Numbered from the stretch's first letter, positions 36,944 through 46,467 are shown. The stretch is DNA of 64,000 bases from Bacilli bacterium (GCA_017937305.1 JAGBDV010000018.1:30287-94286), one strand, 5' to 3'. A program made the numbers and translations. The notes: a model not told the origin generated them from the sequence alone.

Positions 36944-37009
36944 TTATCTTTTAAATTTACAAAAGAATTGAATTATATTTAACTGTTCGAGCCTACAACC
37001 GTCTTCCAT
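36944..37009 (-). CDS. 21-aa upstream ORF before the CNNM/CorC gene
   Basis: ATG at 37007-37009 with a perfect AAAGGAG box five bases away, stop at 36944-36946. The peptide begins MEDGCRLEQLNI and ends basic (CKFKR). It sits 51 bp before the CNNM start and ~40 bp after a consensus-like promoter, so ribosomes must translate it first. A leader peptide controlling the transporter is the obvious reading. The acidic start recalls Mg-sensing leaders such as MgtL, but that is only an analogy. Confidence 0.6.
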   Translation of the reverse strand: MEDGCRLEQLNIIQFFCKFKR

Positions 37010-37050
37010 ATATACTCCTTTATATAAAATATTTCAATGTCTACTATGTC

Positions 37051-37079
37051 ATTATAACATAATATTTACAAATATTCAA
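37051..37079 (-). promoter_or_regulatory. Promoter of the uORF-CNNM transcript
   Basis: Minus strand TTGAAT, 17 bp, TATAAT with extended TG; start point near 37044. Confidence 0.82.
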
Positions 37080-37188
37080 ATTATTCGAATTATAGTAATT
37101 TTTTAAAAAATAAATGATGAAATAAATAGTATTATAAATAAATTCTTTAATATAAAACTAGTTTTCATATTGCTTCCATTAAACTTTT

Positions 37189-37794
37189 TTAATAATAATG
37201 ATTATAATGAATTTGTTTTAAATCTTCATACGTAATAAGATTTTGTCCATATGCTTCAAATAAAAACAAAAAAGCACCATCGCTATAGACCATTATATGA
37301 TAACCGTAAGAATAAGTAAATTCTAAGTCTGCTATTGTAAAACGACCTATAATATCATAGAATGCACAATTTTTTCTATCTAATAGCACAGCTACGAAAC
37401 AATTGTTATATGTACCCAAATATTCATAAACCCAAACATCTTCAATAGTTGAATTATCTCTATTAGGTTTTATAAATTGTTCCCAGTAAGTTTTGCACAC
37501 TTCTAAATATAATTGTTCATCTTTAGTAGTTTTTACATATATTTTATTATTTTCACATAATGTTCTATTGTCATAAACTTTGTTATATACGTTATCAAAA
37601 TATAAATCTACAATTTCATCCTTATTATTTATAGGAACCATATCCTTATTTATGGAAGATCCTTTAGAGATTTCAATATAGTGAGATTCACTATTAATAA
37701 TAAATTCAATATTTATTTTTTCTTGAATCAACTTACAGCCATTCAAGCACAATAGAATAAATAAAGAAGTAAAAAATATAATTAATCTTTTCAT
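37189..37794 (-). CDS. Lipoprotein of unknown function
   Basis: A 201-aa protein. Signal peptide MKRLIIFFTSLFILLCLNGC with lipobox LNGC and an AAAGGAG Shine-Dalgarno. Residues ~28-80 (VDLYFDNVYNKVYDNRTL) resemble an InlB B-repeat-like beta-grasp module. The rest has many aromatic residues and a predicted beta structure (FTYSYGYHIMVYSDGAFLFLF). I recognise no enzyme motif. It is preceded by a promoter-leader-terminator unit (37921-38058) that may control it. Confidence 0.7.
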   Translation of the reverse strand: MKRLIIFFTSLFILLCLNGCKLIQEKINIEFIINSESHYIEISKGSSINKDMVPINNKDEIVDLYFDNVYNKVYDNRTLCENNKIYVKTTKDEQLYLEVCKTYWEQFIKPNRDNSTIEDVWVYEYLGTYNNCFVAVLLDRKNCAFYDIIGRFTIADLEFTYSYGYHIMVYSDGAFLFLFEAYGQNLITYEDLKQIHYNHYY

Positions 37795-37920
37795 TTTATA
37801 ACACTCCTTTCTGAATTAATATTATATTGAATAAAATCTTCAGAGATAATCACCCTATTTAATAAACTTTTATCATATGTAATAACTCCCGTTATTATAT
37901 TATATATTATTAATACAAAA

Positions 37921-37950
37921 AACTCTCTTATTTCTAAGAGAGTTAAAATA
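37921..37950 (-). terminator. Terminator of a ~110-nt RNA unit in the sbcC / lipoprotein gap
   Basis: AACTCTCTTA / TAAGAGAGTT stem followed by TTTTTT on the minus strand. Confidence 0.85.
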
Positions 37951-38024
37951 ATTAAATTAATTAAACTGCATACTTTAAGTTAATTATTTTTTAACTATCT
38001 TAGAGTATGAGATTTTACCCCACA
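37921..38024 (-). ncRNA. Candidate small RNA or leader
   Basis: Bounded by the promoter at 38030-38058 and the terminator at 37921. It holds a second hairpin, CATACT...AGTTAA / TTAACT...AGTATG. No ORF with a Shine-Dalgarno is seen inside it. It is 127 bp upstream of the lipoprotein start. The rest of the 315-bp gap (37795-37920) shows nothing else I can support. Confidence 0.55.
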
Positions 38025-38029
38025 TAAAT

Positions 38030-38058
38030 ATTATATAACACATATGATATTATGTCAA
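38030..38058 (-). promoter_or_regulatory. Consensus promoter of the small RNA unit
   Basis: Minus strand TTGACA, 17 bp, TATAAT; nearly identical over its whole length to the promoter at 44147-44175. Confidence 0.85.
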
Positions 38059-38109
38059 GGATATTCACTATTTTTTTCACTTAATTAAAACATATTTAAA
38101 GATAAATTT

Positions 38110-41100
38110 TTAAGATACAATATTAACCTTTGATCCATCTGTAGTTTTAGTAACTACTAACTTAGTTGGAATAATGTCTTTTAATTCTTGTACATGAGAA
38201 ATAATACCAATAGATTTTGAACCATCATTTAATTCTAATAAAATATCAATAGCTTGGTGAAGTGATTTTTCATCAAGTGTACCAAAGCCTTCATCGATAA
38301 ATAAAGTTTCAATTGATATATGTCCTACTTTATTTTCAATCGCATCAGCAAGTCCTAATGCTAGACTTAATGCTGCTTTAAATGTTTCACCACCAGATAG
38401 TGTCTTAACATCACGTCTTTTGCCAGTTTCAAAATCAAACACTTCAAGCTCAAGTCCTTGTTGTGCGCTTCCTTTTGCTTTATCTTCTTTTCGGTATAGA
38501 ACAAATCTTCCGTCAGTCATTTTAGATAGTCTAGTGTTAGCGTGTTTTAAGATGTTTTCAAAATAGCCGATTAATACAAATCTTTCAAATGATAAATATT
38601 TAGGATTATTACCATTTGATGTTTTAGATAATTCGCTAATCTCATCAAATTCTTTTTGAACTTTAATAAAAACTTTAAATGCTTTTTCAAGTTCTATTTT
38701 TATTTGTTTATTGTTAGAAACTAAAGTATTAAGTTTGGTGATTGATGCATCTAAAAGATTTATTTCTTCTGTAAGGTTATCAATCTTTGTAGTAAATTCT
38801 TCAAGATTTTCTTTTTGTTTTCCTTTTAATTTATCTTCTAATTCATTCTTAGTTTTCTTTAAGTTGTCATACTTTGTTTCAAATTCAGTTACTGTTTTTA
38901 TATATGTGCCTAAGTTAGATACATCTTGAAGATGTTCCTCTAAATTATCAATAATATCTTTATCAATTGCAAGTGAAATTATTTTTTCTTCATAAACTTT
39001 TGATAGGTCATCATAACTTGTTTTAAGTTCGTTTAGTAGTTTGGAGCTTTGTTCAAATTTAGAAGCTGATACTTTTTGTTCTTCAATAGCTAATTGATAT
39101 CCATCATCAAAGGCAGTAATGCTTTCTTCTAATGTTTCAATGAAAGTATTATATTGATCTAGTGCATTTTTTAATATTTCAATGTCATCTTCATATTTTA
39201 CTTGTTCTTGATATGTACCAATTGAACCTTTAATTGCAGCAAGTTGTTCTTTTAGTAAAGTAATATTTGTATTTGCTGTATCAATTAATAAATTTACTTC
39301 ATTGATCTTAGTTTCAATAGCAACGATGTCTTGTTTTGTTTGTTCAAAAAATTTTAACTTTTCTTCTAGAAGATTTATCTTTTCACTTAAAGCATTAATT
39401 TGTTTTTCTTTTTCTTCTACAAGAATTTTAATAGTTTCTTCAATAAGAGATTCATCAGAGATATTTAATAATTCTAATAATTGACTAATTACTTCATTTA
39501 ACTGAGCAGTAAGGGAATTTATGTCAATTGTTTTATTATCTTTTTTAGTTCTTGCATTTTCTAAGTCTACTGCAAGTAGATCTAGTTCTTCTTTAGAAAT
39601 AACATCATCTGATATTACTGCTATTTGTGGATGTTCTATTGATCCACATACAGGACATGGTTGACCTTCTTTTAGTTCTTTTACTAAGATTCCTGCAATG
39701 TTATTGTAATAAACTAATTCTTTATGTTGGTAATCATTAAACTTAGCAGTATATGTTTCTACAAGAGTTTGATATTCAGTATTATATTTTTTAATATTTT
39801 CTTTGATTTTATTTCTTTTATCTAAAACTTTAGTCTTTTCGATAAATGTTGTTAAATCAGATTTTAATCTATCAAGTTCTACTTTAGTTAATTCATATTT
39901 TGTTTTAATATCATCATAACCTTCTAATGAATTATTAAGCGTAGTAAAAACATTTGTATATTCAGTTTTAGTAAGTGTTAGGTTTTCTAAATCTTCAGTT
40001 TGATCTTTATATTTGTTATCAATGCTTATTAGACTAGCATTTAATGTAATAATCTTTTCTTTTATTTCAATGTCATTTTTAACTAATAAAGCTTCTTCTT
40101 TTGCTTTAAGAAGACTTGTACGATCTAATTCAATATATTCTAATTGTTCTTGATAACAATCTAATTCATTTTGCTTTACATCAAGGTCTTCTTTGTTTTC
40201 ATTACACTCAGCAATTTGTTTATTAATTTGCATATGAATAGATAGCAATCTTTCATAAATTGGTTTAATTTGATCAATTTTATTAAGAAGGAAGATTTTA
40301 TCTTTGAATGTATTAATTTCTTCTTTATGAAATTCTAATGTTTCTAAATCATTGATTAATGTTGCAAGTTTATCAAAGTCATCATTAAGAATACTTGCTA
40401 CTTCTTTTTGTTTTACAATTGTAAGTAGTTGATCATTTAATGATTTATCTTTATTACTTAATTCTTCTAATTCAATTTCATTTTTAGCTATTAGTTCATT
40501 TAATTCTTCAATTAATAATTTTGTATTATAAAAATCATCCATTGCGATTTCTCTTTTTAATAGTTGATCATTTGATTCAAGTGAACTTATTAATTGAGAC
40601 AGTTTAGTTTCTACTTCAAATAATTTATCTTTAATATTTTTTGCTTCATCTTTTAATAGATTAGATATTTCATCTAGAATTTCTGTTCCGAAGATTTTTC
40701 TAAAGATTTCATCTTTTTCCTTGCTGTTAGAGTGAATTAGTTTCATAAACTCTCCTTGTGCAAGCATAATGACTTGTCTAAATTGGTCTACAGTAAGGCC
40801 AATAATTTCAAGTATTTTTTCATCTACAGTTTTCTTCTTTTCGATTACTTCGTCATCATATACAAGGGATGCTTTTTCGGTAAATGCTGTAGTTCTACTT
40901 GGAACAAAATATTTAGGGCTTCTAGTTATTGTATATCTTTTTTGATCTTTTTCAAATACTAATTCAACAAAAGTTTTATTTTTATCGTCAGCAAGATCAT
41001 TTCTAAATCCTTCTTGTTCTCGAATATTACCACTAGGCTCTCCATATAATGCAAACATTATCGCATCAAAAATTGTGGTTTTCCCACTTCCTGTTTCTCC

Positions 41101-41202
41101 TGTTACTAAATAAAATCCTGCATTATTAAGTGTTTCAAAATCAATGATGGTAGTTTCTAAAAACGAACCAAAAGCATTCATAGTAAGTTTAATTGGTCTC
41201 AT
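38110..41202 (-). CDS. sbcC: Exonuclease subunit SbcC
   Basis: A 1030-aa SMC-like protein. The N-terminal ATPase half has Walker A GETGSGKTTIFDA at ~35-47 and the QVIMLAQGEFMKLI Q-loop region. Two long coiled coils flank the zinc hook CPVCGSIEHP (~517-526). The C-terminal half holds the signature LSGGETFKAALSLALGLAD and Walker B ETLFIDEGFGTLDE. With SbcD it forms the Mre11-Rad50-like nuclease that opens hairpins and processes DNA ends. The ATG overlaps the sbcD stop (TAATG). The enzyme cleaves palindromic DNA, relevant to the palindromes in this window. Confidence 0.96.
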   Translation of the reverse strand: MRPIKLTMNAFGSFLETTIIDFETLNNAGFYLVTGETGSGKTTIFDAIMFALYGEPSGNIREQEGFRNDLADDKNKTFVELVFEKDQKRYTITRSPKYFVPSRTTAFTEKASLVYDDEVIEKKKTVDEKILEIIGLTVDQFRQVIMLAQGEFMKLIHSNSKEKDEIFRKIFGTEILDEISNLLKDEAKNIKDKLFEVETKLSQLISSLESNDQLLKREIAMDDFYNTKLLIEELNELIAKNEIELEELSNKDKSLNDQLLTIVKQKEVASILNDDFDKLATLINDLETLEFHKEEINTFKDKIFLLNKIDQIKPIYERLLSIHMQINKQIAECNENKEDLDVKQNELDCYQEQLEYIELDRTSLLKAKEEALLVKNDIEIKEKIITLNASLISIDNKYKDQTEDLENLTLTKTEYTNVFTTLNNSLEGYDDIKTKYELTKVELDRLKSDLTTFIEKTKVLDKRNKIKENIKKYNTEYQTLVETYTAKFNDYQHKELVYYNNIAGILVKELKEGQPCPVCGSIEHPQIAVISDDVISKEELDLLAVDLENARTKKDNKTIDINSLTAQLNEVISQLLELLNISDESLIEETIKILVEEKEKQINALSEKINLLEEKLKFFEQTKQDIVAIETKINEVNLLIDTANTNITLLKEQLAAIKGSIGTYQEQVKYEDDIEILKNALDQYNTFIETLEESITAFDDGYQLAIEEQKVSASKFEQSSKLLNELKTSYDDLSKVYEEKIISLAIDKDIIDNLEEHLQDVSNLGTYIKTVTEFETKYDNLKKTKNELEDKLKGKQKENLEEFTTKIDNLTEEINLLDASITKLNTLVSNNKQIKIELEKAFKVFIKVQKEFDEISELSKTSNGNNPKYLSFERFVLIGYFENILKHANTRLSKMTDGRFVLYRKEDKAKGSAQQGLELEVFDFETGKRRDVKTLSGGETFKAALSLALGLADAIENKVGHISIETLFIDEGFGTLDEKSLHQAIDILLELNDGSKSIGIISHVQELKDIIPTKLVVTKTTDGSKVNIVS

Positions 41203-42335
41203 TATTCTTCCTCCACCTTTTCTAATATTTTATCAAGAATTGATATTTGATTATCTGACAATTCTTTATTATTAATAAATTTATAAAACTCATTAAATTG
41301 ATCTTTTATACTCTTTTCTTTAAAGTCAGTTGTATCAATAGTCTTATCTATTAGTTGTTTTGATAATCTTTCATATGTTAGTGATAAAGCATTCGGATAT
41401 TTTAGACGAATACGTTTCATTGCGTAAGGAATAATTGTATCATTAGTTAGAGTAACATATACATAATCTTCATCAAGAACATCTGGGTTTACTAATAATT
41501 CATCAATAGTTCCTTTTATTTTCTTTAAGTCGTGAAGTGGTATAAGTGGAAGTTCAGTTATTTCAATATTTCCTTTTTCTTTTAATTCTACCATTAATGC
41601 AACTTTTTTGATGTTTACTTCTGACTCACTATATTTTAAAATTGAACCACTATATCTAATATGAGGTCTATTTACATATTGAGGATTATGAAGATGTCCT
41701 AAAGCTACATAATCAAAGTCTTTAAAATATGCTGCATCAATACCTTCTGTACCACCAATATTAAAACGCACTTCTGAATCAGAAAATGATGCCATATTAT
41801 CGTGTAAAAATGTATGATGTGTTAAAAGAATATTTCTTTTAGAAAAATCAATATTACTGTTTTCTACATAATACTTAATCATTTCACTATAGTTATTACA
41901 CGTCGAATCAAATTTTACTCTTGTATATAGCGGAGAAGAATAAGGTAACATATATAAATTAACTTTTCCATATTCATCATAAAATTCATATTTACTAATT
42001 GGAACATTTGCATAAGTTTCAATATATAAACCTTCATTTTTAAGAATTGATGATGCAAAATTTAGTCTTTCTACACTATCATGATTACCAGAAATTATAT
42101 ATACTTTATAATGATGCTTTAATATTAAATCACATAAAAAATCATTGAATAAATTAACAGCTTCTTTAGATGGTATTTGTTTATCATATATATCCCCCGC
42201 AAGCATTAATACTTCAACATTATAATCTTCCATATATTTAACAATTTGATCTAGTATTATTTTTTGATCTTCTAATAATGATTTTTGATTTAAACATTTT
42301 CCAATATGTAAATCTGCTATATGTAAAAATTTCAT
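41202..42335 (-). CDS. sbcD: Exonuclease subunit SbcD
   Basis: About 377 aa from the ATG at 42333-42335 with AAAGGATG upstream; the first Met of the longer reading lies inside that box. The metallophosphoesterase core is MKFLHIADLHIGK (D, H), VLMLAGDIYD (GD), VYIISGNHDSVER (GNHD), LLTHHTFLH and DYVALGHLHNPQ (GHLH). This is the Mn2+-dependent nuclease of the SbcCD complex, acting as 3'-5' exonuclease and hairpin endonuclease. Operon with sbcC. Confidence 0.96.
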   Translation of the reverse strand: MKFLHIADLHIGKCLNQKSLLEDQKIILDQIVKYMEDYNVEVLMLAGDIYDKQIPSKEAVNLFNDFLCDLILKHHYKVYIISGNHDSVERLNFASSILKNEGLYIETYANVPISKYEFYDEYGKVNLYMLPYSSPLYTRVKFDSTCNNYSEMIKYYVENSNIDFSKRNILLTHHTFLHDNMASFSDSEVRFNIGGTEGIDAAYFKDFDYVALGHLHNPQYVNRPHIRYSGSILKYSESEVNIKKVALMVELKEKGNIEITELPLIPLHDLKKIKGTIDELLVNPDVLDEDYVYVTLTNDTIIPYAMKRIRLKYPNALSLTYERLSKQLIDKTIDTTDFKEKSIKDQFNEFYKFINNKELSDNQISILDKILEKVEEE

Positions 42336-42419
42336 AATTAACACCATCCTTTAATAAATGTATTATATCATAATTTATTAATTAAATATCAATTAACGAT
42401 ATAAATTAATTGAAAAAAT

Positions 42420-42446
42420 AATTGTGTCACTATTTGTGACACAATT
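42420..42446 (-). terminator. Terminator after the secreted-protein pseudogene
   Basis: AATTGTGTCAC / GTGACACAATT 11-bp perfect stem, then ATTTTTTC on the minus strand. Confidence 0.85.
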
Positions 42447-42447
42447 A

Positions 42448-42712
42448 CTACACTATACTTAAATTAATATATATTCTAACTCTAGGATTTAGTTTATATG
42501 TTCCAATTATTACACATGAACAAAAACTGTAAAAGAAGGTGCATCATTACTTTAAGAAGGTAGACGCGTTAATTGATACAATTCTTCTTTCCAATATCCT
42601 TCATAATAAATTGTCTCAGAGGTTAAATCTGAATCAGCATTAACTTTAGTTATTAAGATTAAAATAAAAATATATGTTTAAAAAATTTAAATATTTTAAA
42701 TTTAATTACCAT
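42448..42712 (-). pseudogene. Remnant of a small secreted protein gene
   Basis: Its ATG (42710-42712) lies one base after the stop of the BspA-like gene, so it was the next gene of that operon. It reads MVIKFKIFKFFKHIFLF, then a frameshift in a T run gives ILILITKVNADSDLTSET, together a signal peptide and mature start. An in-frame stop follows YQLTRLPS, then SNDAPSFTVFVHV, and a second frameshift leads to IIGTYKLNPRVRIYINLSIV before the final stop. Two frameshifts and one nonsense codon make it dead. The remaining bases of the 378-bp gap (42336-42713) carry only the terminator. Confidence 0.6.
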
Positions 42713-42713
42713 C

Positions 42714-44078
42714 TTACTCCAATTCTAAATCTACTCCCCATATTACTTCACAATCTCCATTCCATCCTTCTTCCCATCCTTCTGGAATAGATTCATATGA
42801 TGTTTTAATTACAACATCTTCTAATCCATCAAATACCCCTTTTTCTATTATAGTTACATATTCTGGAATTATTATAACTTTAGGTTTAAATTCTGCTAGA
42901 CTATACTCTCTATCTGATTTTTTTAATATTACATCTGGATATCCTTCAAATTTCGATTTATTTTTCGGGTCATATCCAATATATGCAGGAACAATTAATT
43001 CATTTGTTTCTTTTGTTGAGTTACAATATAGAAAGTCAATAAAAATTAAGTTTTTTAAACATGGAAAACATACATAATCATCTCTATCATTCAAACTATT
43101 ATTTGTATAAATATTAAATTCATGTTGAATAGTTAATTCTTCTATTAAAGAAGTATAAAGTAAAGAAGTCTCAGCTTCACGCCCCTCTAAATATCTATTT
43201 CCTAGTTCAACTACTTTTTTTCCATTTATATATTCTGGGATTATAACTTTTTTACCATATCGATCATGATAACCAATAAGTATACCATAAATATATACAC
43301 CTTCATCAACTAATGAATTATAATAATACTGAAGATTATCTTCAGTATATGCGATACAATCTTCAAAACTCAAATATTCAATTTCTTCTCCCCATATTAC
43401 TTCACATTCTCCATTCCATCCTTCTTCCCAGCCATCTGGAATAGATTCATATGATGTTTTAATTACTACATCAGTTAGTCCATCAAATACACCTTTTTCT
43501 ATTTCAGTTACATATTCTGGTATTAATATAACTTTAGGTTGAAACTCTTCTAAAGTATAGTCTCTATCTGATTTTTTTAATATAACATCAGGTACATTCC
43601 CATTTTTTCTTCCAATATAATGAGGCACTATTAATTCTTCTTCAGTTGAAGATGAATTACAATATAAAAAATCTATAAATGTAAGTGTTTCTAAACTAGA
43701 AAACTTAACAATATCTTCATCATTGAGATTTTTTCCAATCTTTACATCATGTTGAATAGTTAAATTTGTTACGCTCTTATAAGTTATAAGACAATCTCCT
43801 GAACCAGTATCATATTCTATGTGTCCAATTTGAGTTACTTTATGTCCATCAACATATTCTGGTATTATTACATTTTCATAATTAGGGAAATCAAAAAGAG
43901 CAGCACCTTCATCTTTTTCCTCATCATAGTAATAGACAAATCCATCACTAGTTGTAAAAATCATATCTGTTAAATATTTACTGTCTGTATTACAGTTTAA
44001 TTTCACATCACAATTAAAGAAGATAAACGTAAATATAATTGCTAATAAAATTATTAATATATCTCGACCTAAATCCAT
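42714..44078 (-). CDS. BspA-like (LRR_5-type) surface protein with internal duplication
   Basis: A 454-aa protein. An N-terminal hydrophobic segment (ILIILLAIIFTFIFFNC) is a signal anchor or a weak lipobox. The rest is two copies of a ~190-aa module, ~40-235 and ~240-454. Each ends with the same string: LKKSDR.Y.L.EF.PKVI.IPEYVT.IEKGVFDGL, then VVIKTSYESIP.GWEEGWNG.CEVIWG. IPEYV and GVFDGL are the turns of BspA-type leucine-rich repeats, known for adhesion or surface display. It has its own promoter and a dead secreted-protein gene downstream. Confidence 0.8.
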   Translation of the reverse strand: MDLGRDILIILLAIIFTFIFFNCDVKLNCNTDSKYLTDMIFTTSDGFVYYYDEEKDEGAALFDFPNYENVIIPEYVDGHKVTQIGHIEYDTGSGDCLITYKSVTNLTIQHDVKIGKNLNDEDIVKFSSLETLTFIDFLYCNSSSTEEELIVPHYIGRKNGNVPDVILKKSDRDYTLEEFQPKVILIPEYVTEIEKGVFDGLTDVVIKTSYESIPDGWEEGWNGECEVIWGEEIEYLSFEDCIAYTEDNLQYYYNSLVDEGVYIYGILIGYHDRYGKKVIIPEYINGKKVVELGNRYLEGREAETSLLYTSLIEELTIQHEFNIYTNNSLNDRDDYVCFPCLKNLIFIDFLYCNSTKETNELIVPAYIGYDPKNKSKFEGYPDVILKKSDREYSLAEFKPKVIIIPEYVTIIEKGVFDGLEDVVIKTSYESIPEGWEEGWNGDCEVIWGVDLELE

Positions 44079-44107
44079 ATAAACTCCTTTTAAATGTATT
44101 AAGTTTA

Positions 44108-44125
44108 TTTACATTATAATGTAAA
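44108..44125. promoter_or_regulatory. 18-bp palindrome in the 5' UTR of the BspA-like gene
   Basis: TTTACATTATAATGTAAA, a perfect inverted repeat between promoter and start codon; candidate operator or RNA hairpin. Confidence 0.5.
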
Positions 44126-44146
44126 ATATTTTTATACTACAATATT

Positions 44147-44175
44147 ATTATATAATATATATAATATTATGTCAA
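44147..44175 (-). promoter_or_regulatory. Promoter of the BspA-like gene
   Basis: Minus strand TTGACA, 17 bp, TATAAT. Confidence 0.8.
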
Positions 44176-44275
44176 GAATGATTAAAGTTTTTCTCTATCT
44201 TATTAATGATATAAAGAATTATGATTTTTTTAATTCAATAGCTACGGAATAAGATAAATAAGGCGTAAAAAAAAC

Positions 44276-44309
44276 AAATCAATATAAAAATATCTTTCTA
44301 TATTGATTT
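44276..44309 (-). terminator. Terminator of the Ig/GDPD gene
   Basis: AAATCAATATA / TATATTGATTT stem followed by G and eight T on the minus strand. Confidence 0.9.
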
Positions 44310-44355
44310 GCATCTATTTAGTATTATTAAATTATTTATCTAACTATTTTAGTTT

Positions 44356-46458
44356 TTATTCATTTTTTGGTAAATCAAGTTCTTTTGGATTGTGCCAATC
44401 AGTTGTAACAAAATCTACACCTTTATCAATCCATTCTTGAATTTCTTTATATGATGCCCATTGTTCAAATGTATATGTTGATGCTTGTAATCCTGCATCT
44501 TTATATTTTTTTATCCAAGTAGTTGAGTTTTTAACACCATCTCTTACATTAAAACTTATGTCAAGATTGTATTTTATACATGTATCAAGATATGTTTGAT
44601 TTTCACATGATGAAACAAGATATTGACAAGGAATAAAATCATATCCATTTCTTCTTGTCCAAGCAAGACATTCATATTGACTAGTTAAGAAAATAATATT
44701 ATTAATCATTCCTGCTTTTTCAATTTCTTCGATTAATGCAGGCATACGTGATGTATCAGGACGATTTTGTTCAGTCCAGTTACTTATACCAGCTGATGTT
44801 TTTAGTTCAATTACTGCAGTAATATTATATTCTTTACAAATTTCTAGATATCTTTTTAATGTACAAAGTTTTGCAGTATAAGTAGATGCAGGTGCAGGAT
44901 TGCTAATTCCTGGGCTTCTTGTTACTGTTACTTCCACATCCTTTAATTCTGACCAATTATATTGACCTAATTCATATCCTGCAAATGTTTCATCATGTGA
45001 TAAAACAAATACACCATCTTTTGTTTGTTTTAAGTCTATTTCAATGGCAGTATATTTTAATTCTTTTGCAGCATATAAAATAGCTTCTTCAGAATTCATT
45101 GCTCCATATAAACTTCCTGCATGACCAATAAATGTTACATTATAATTCCATACAATAGTAATTATTCTTTCATAAATTAATGAATTCCCATCAGAATCTA
45201 CTACTTCATATATTACATTATATGTACCATATTCATCAGTATTTACGTTATTAGTAATTTTTGCAGTTTTAGTTAATTCACCATCTTCTGCATCAAATAT
45301 TCTAACACCATCAAGTGGATTAAAATGTTCAAAAATATTAATTTCCATATCTTGATCAACTGATTCACTAAGTGATACAACAGGTAATTCATCTCCTGTA
45401 ATATTTACTGTTACAGTGTTTATTAAGTTTGTGCCATCAATTGTTTTTAAAGTAACAGTATATGTTCCTGCTTTTTTTGCAGTAAGAATACCGTCATTTA
45501 CTTCGATAGCTTCTTTATTAGATACTGTGTATTCAATCTTTTGATATGCATCAGCTGGAGAAATACTATACTCAATAAATTTAGTTTCACCAATACTTAA
45601 ATTAATTTCATCTACAGCTGTAAAGTTAGTTGTTAAAGTACCTTCTACACTCACATTTATTTCATGATTTACTCTTTCATCATCTACTGATGTTAAAATA
45701 ATCTTAGTCTTACCTGGTTTTAATGAAGTAACTAATCCTTTCTCATCAACAGTTACAATGCTATCATCAAGTGATTTATAATATACATCTTGTACTGCAA
45801 GAAGTGGAGTAATTGAATATGTAATTTGTTTAGTTTCATTATATCCAAGTACTAATTCGCTTTCACATTCAATTTTTTCAACTTTTGGTAATACTACTTC
45901 TATATTTACTCTTAGTTTAACATTTGGATTTTCTTTTGATTTGATTGTTACAAATGTTTCTCCTAAATCTTTAGGTGTAACTACTCCATTTTCATCAACT
46001 GATAATACGCTATTATCAGCAGAAGAGAATACTACATCTTTTGATGCATTAAAAGGTTCTACACTATATTCAATTTTATGTGTTTCACCAAGTACTAATT
46101 CTAAATTAGTTTCTGATTTTATTTTTGTTGGTTTTGGTGCTTCATCTACATTAACGGTAATTATTACAGGATCTACTTTAGCATTTAATACTGATATCGT
46201 AATTTTAGCTGTACCTATAGAGAGTGCTGTTATTACATTATCAAGAGAACTAATTATTGATGTATCTGAAATCTCATAATGAAATTCAGGGTTTTTAATT
46301 TTAGATTCTACTAATACTACATTAAGTGTATAGGTTTCACCAACTTTTAAGTTAACTAAATCAGTATCTACACTAATTTGTTGTTTATTACAAGAAGTAA
46401 GTAAACATAGTGCAAATACTAAAATAATCATTAACAATTTATATATATTCTTTTTCAT
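44356..46458 (-). CDS. Lipoprotein with four Ig-like repeats and a C-terminal glycerophosphodiesterase domain
   Basis: A 700-aa protein. Signal peptide ending LLTSC (lipobox). Residues ~30-355 hold four Big_2-type Ig repeats of ~80 aa (e.g. SVDENGVVTPKDLGETFVTI and VTVDEKGLVTSLKPGKTKII). Residues ~360-440 are a DUF5011-like Ig domain (FDAEDGELTKTAKITNN). Residues ~445-700 are a GDPD domain: VTFIGHAGS (first His), AIEIDLKQTKDG (Glu, Asp), LSHDETF (second His) and VIELKTS. It would release glycerol phosphate from glycerophosphodiesters, possibly from lipids or teichoic acids, at the surface. Confidence 0.87.
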   Translation of the reverse strand: MKKNIYKLLMIILVFALCLLTSCNKQQISVDTDLVNLKVGETYTLNVVLVESKIKNPEFHYEISDTSIISSLDNVITALSIGTAKITISVLNAKVDPVIITVNVDEAPKPTKIKSETNLELVLGETHKIEYSVEPFNASKDVVFSSADNSVLSVDENGVVTPKDLGETFVTIKSKENPNVKLRVNIEVVLPKVEKIECESELVLGYNETKQITYSITPLLAVQDVYYKSLDDSIVTVDEKGLVTSLKPGKTKIILTSVDDERVNHEINVSVEGTLTTNFTAVDEINLSIGETKFIEYSISPADAYQKIEYTVSNKEAIEVNDGILTAKKAGTYTVTLKTIDGTNLINTVTVNITGDELPVVSLSESVDQDMEINIFEHFNPLDGVRIFDAEDGELTKTAKITNNVNTDEYGTYNVIYEVVDSDGNSLIYERIITIVWNYNVTFIGHAGSLYGAMNSEEAILYAAKELKYTAIEIDLKQTKDGVFVLSHDETFAGYELGQYNWSELKDVEVTVTRSPGISNPAPASTYTAKLCTLKRYLEICKEYNITAVIELKTSAGISNWTEQNRPDTSRMPALIEEIEKAGMINNIIFLTSQYECLAWTRRNGYDFIPCQYLVSSCENQTYLDTCIKYNLDISFNVRDGVKNSTTWIKKYKDAGLQASTYTFEQWASYKEIQEWIDKGVDFVTTDWHNPKELDLPKNE

Positions 46459-46467
46459 AAAATTAAC

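Noticed and set aside
42420..42446. Perfect inverted repeat as another copy of the DUF1016 palindrome
   Set aside because: Arm sequence is unrelated, it has a 5-nt loop and a T run on the minus strand; it is an ordinary terminator.
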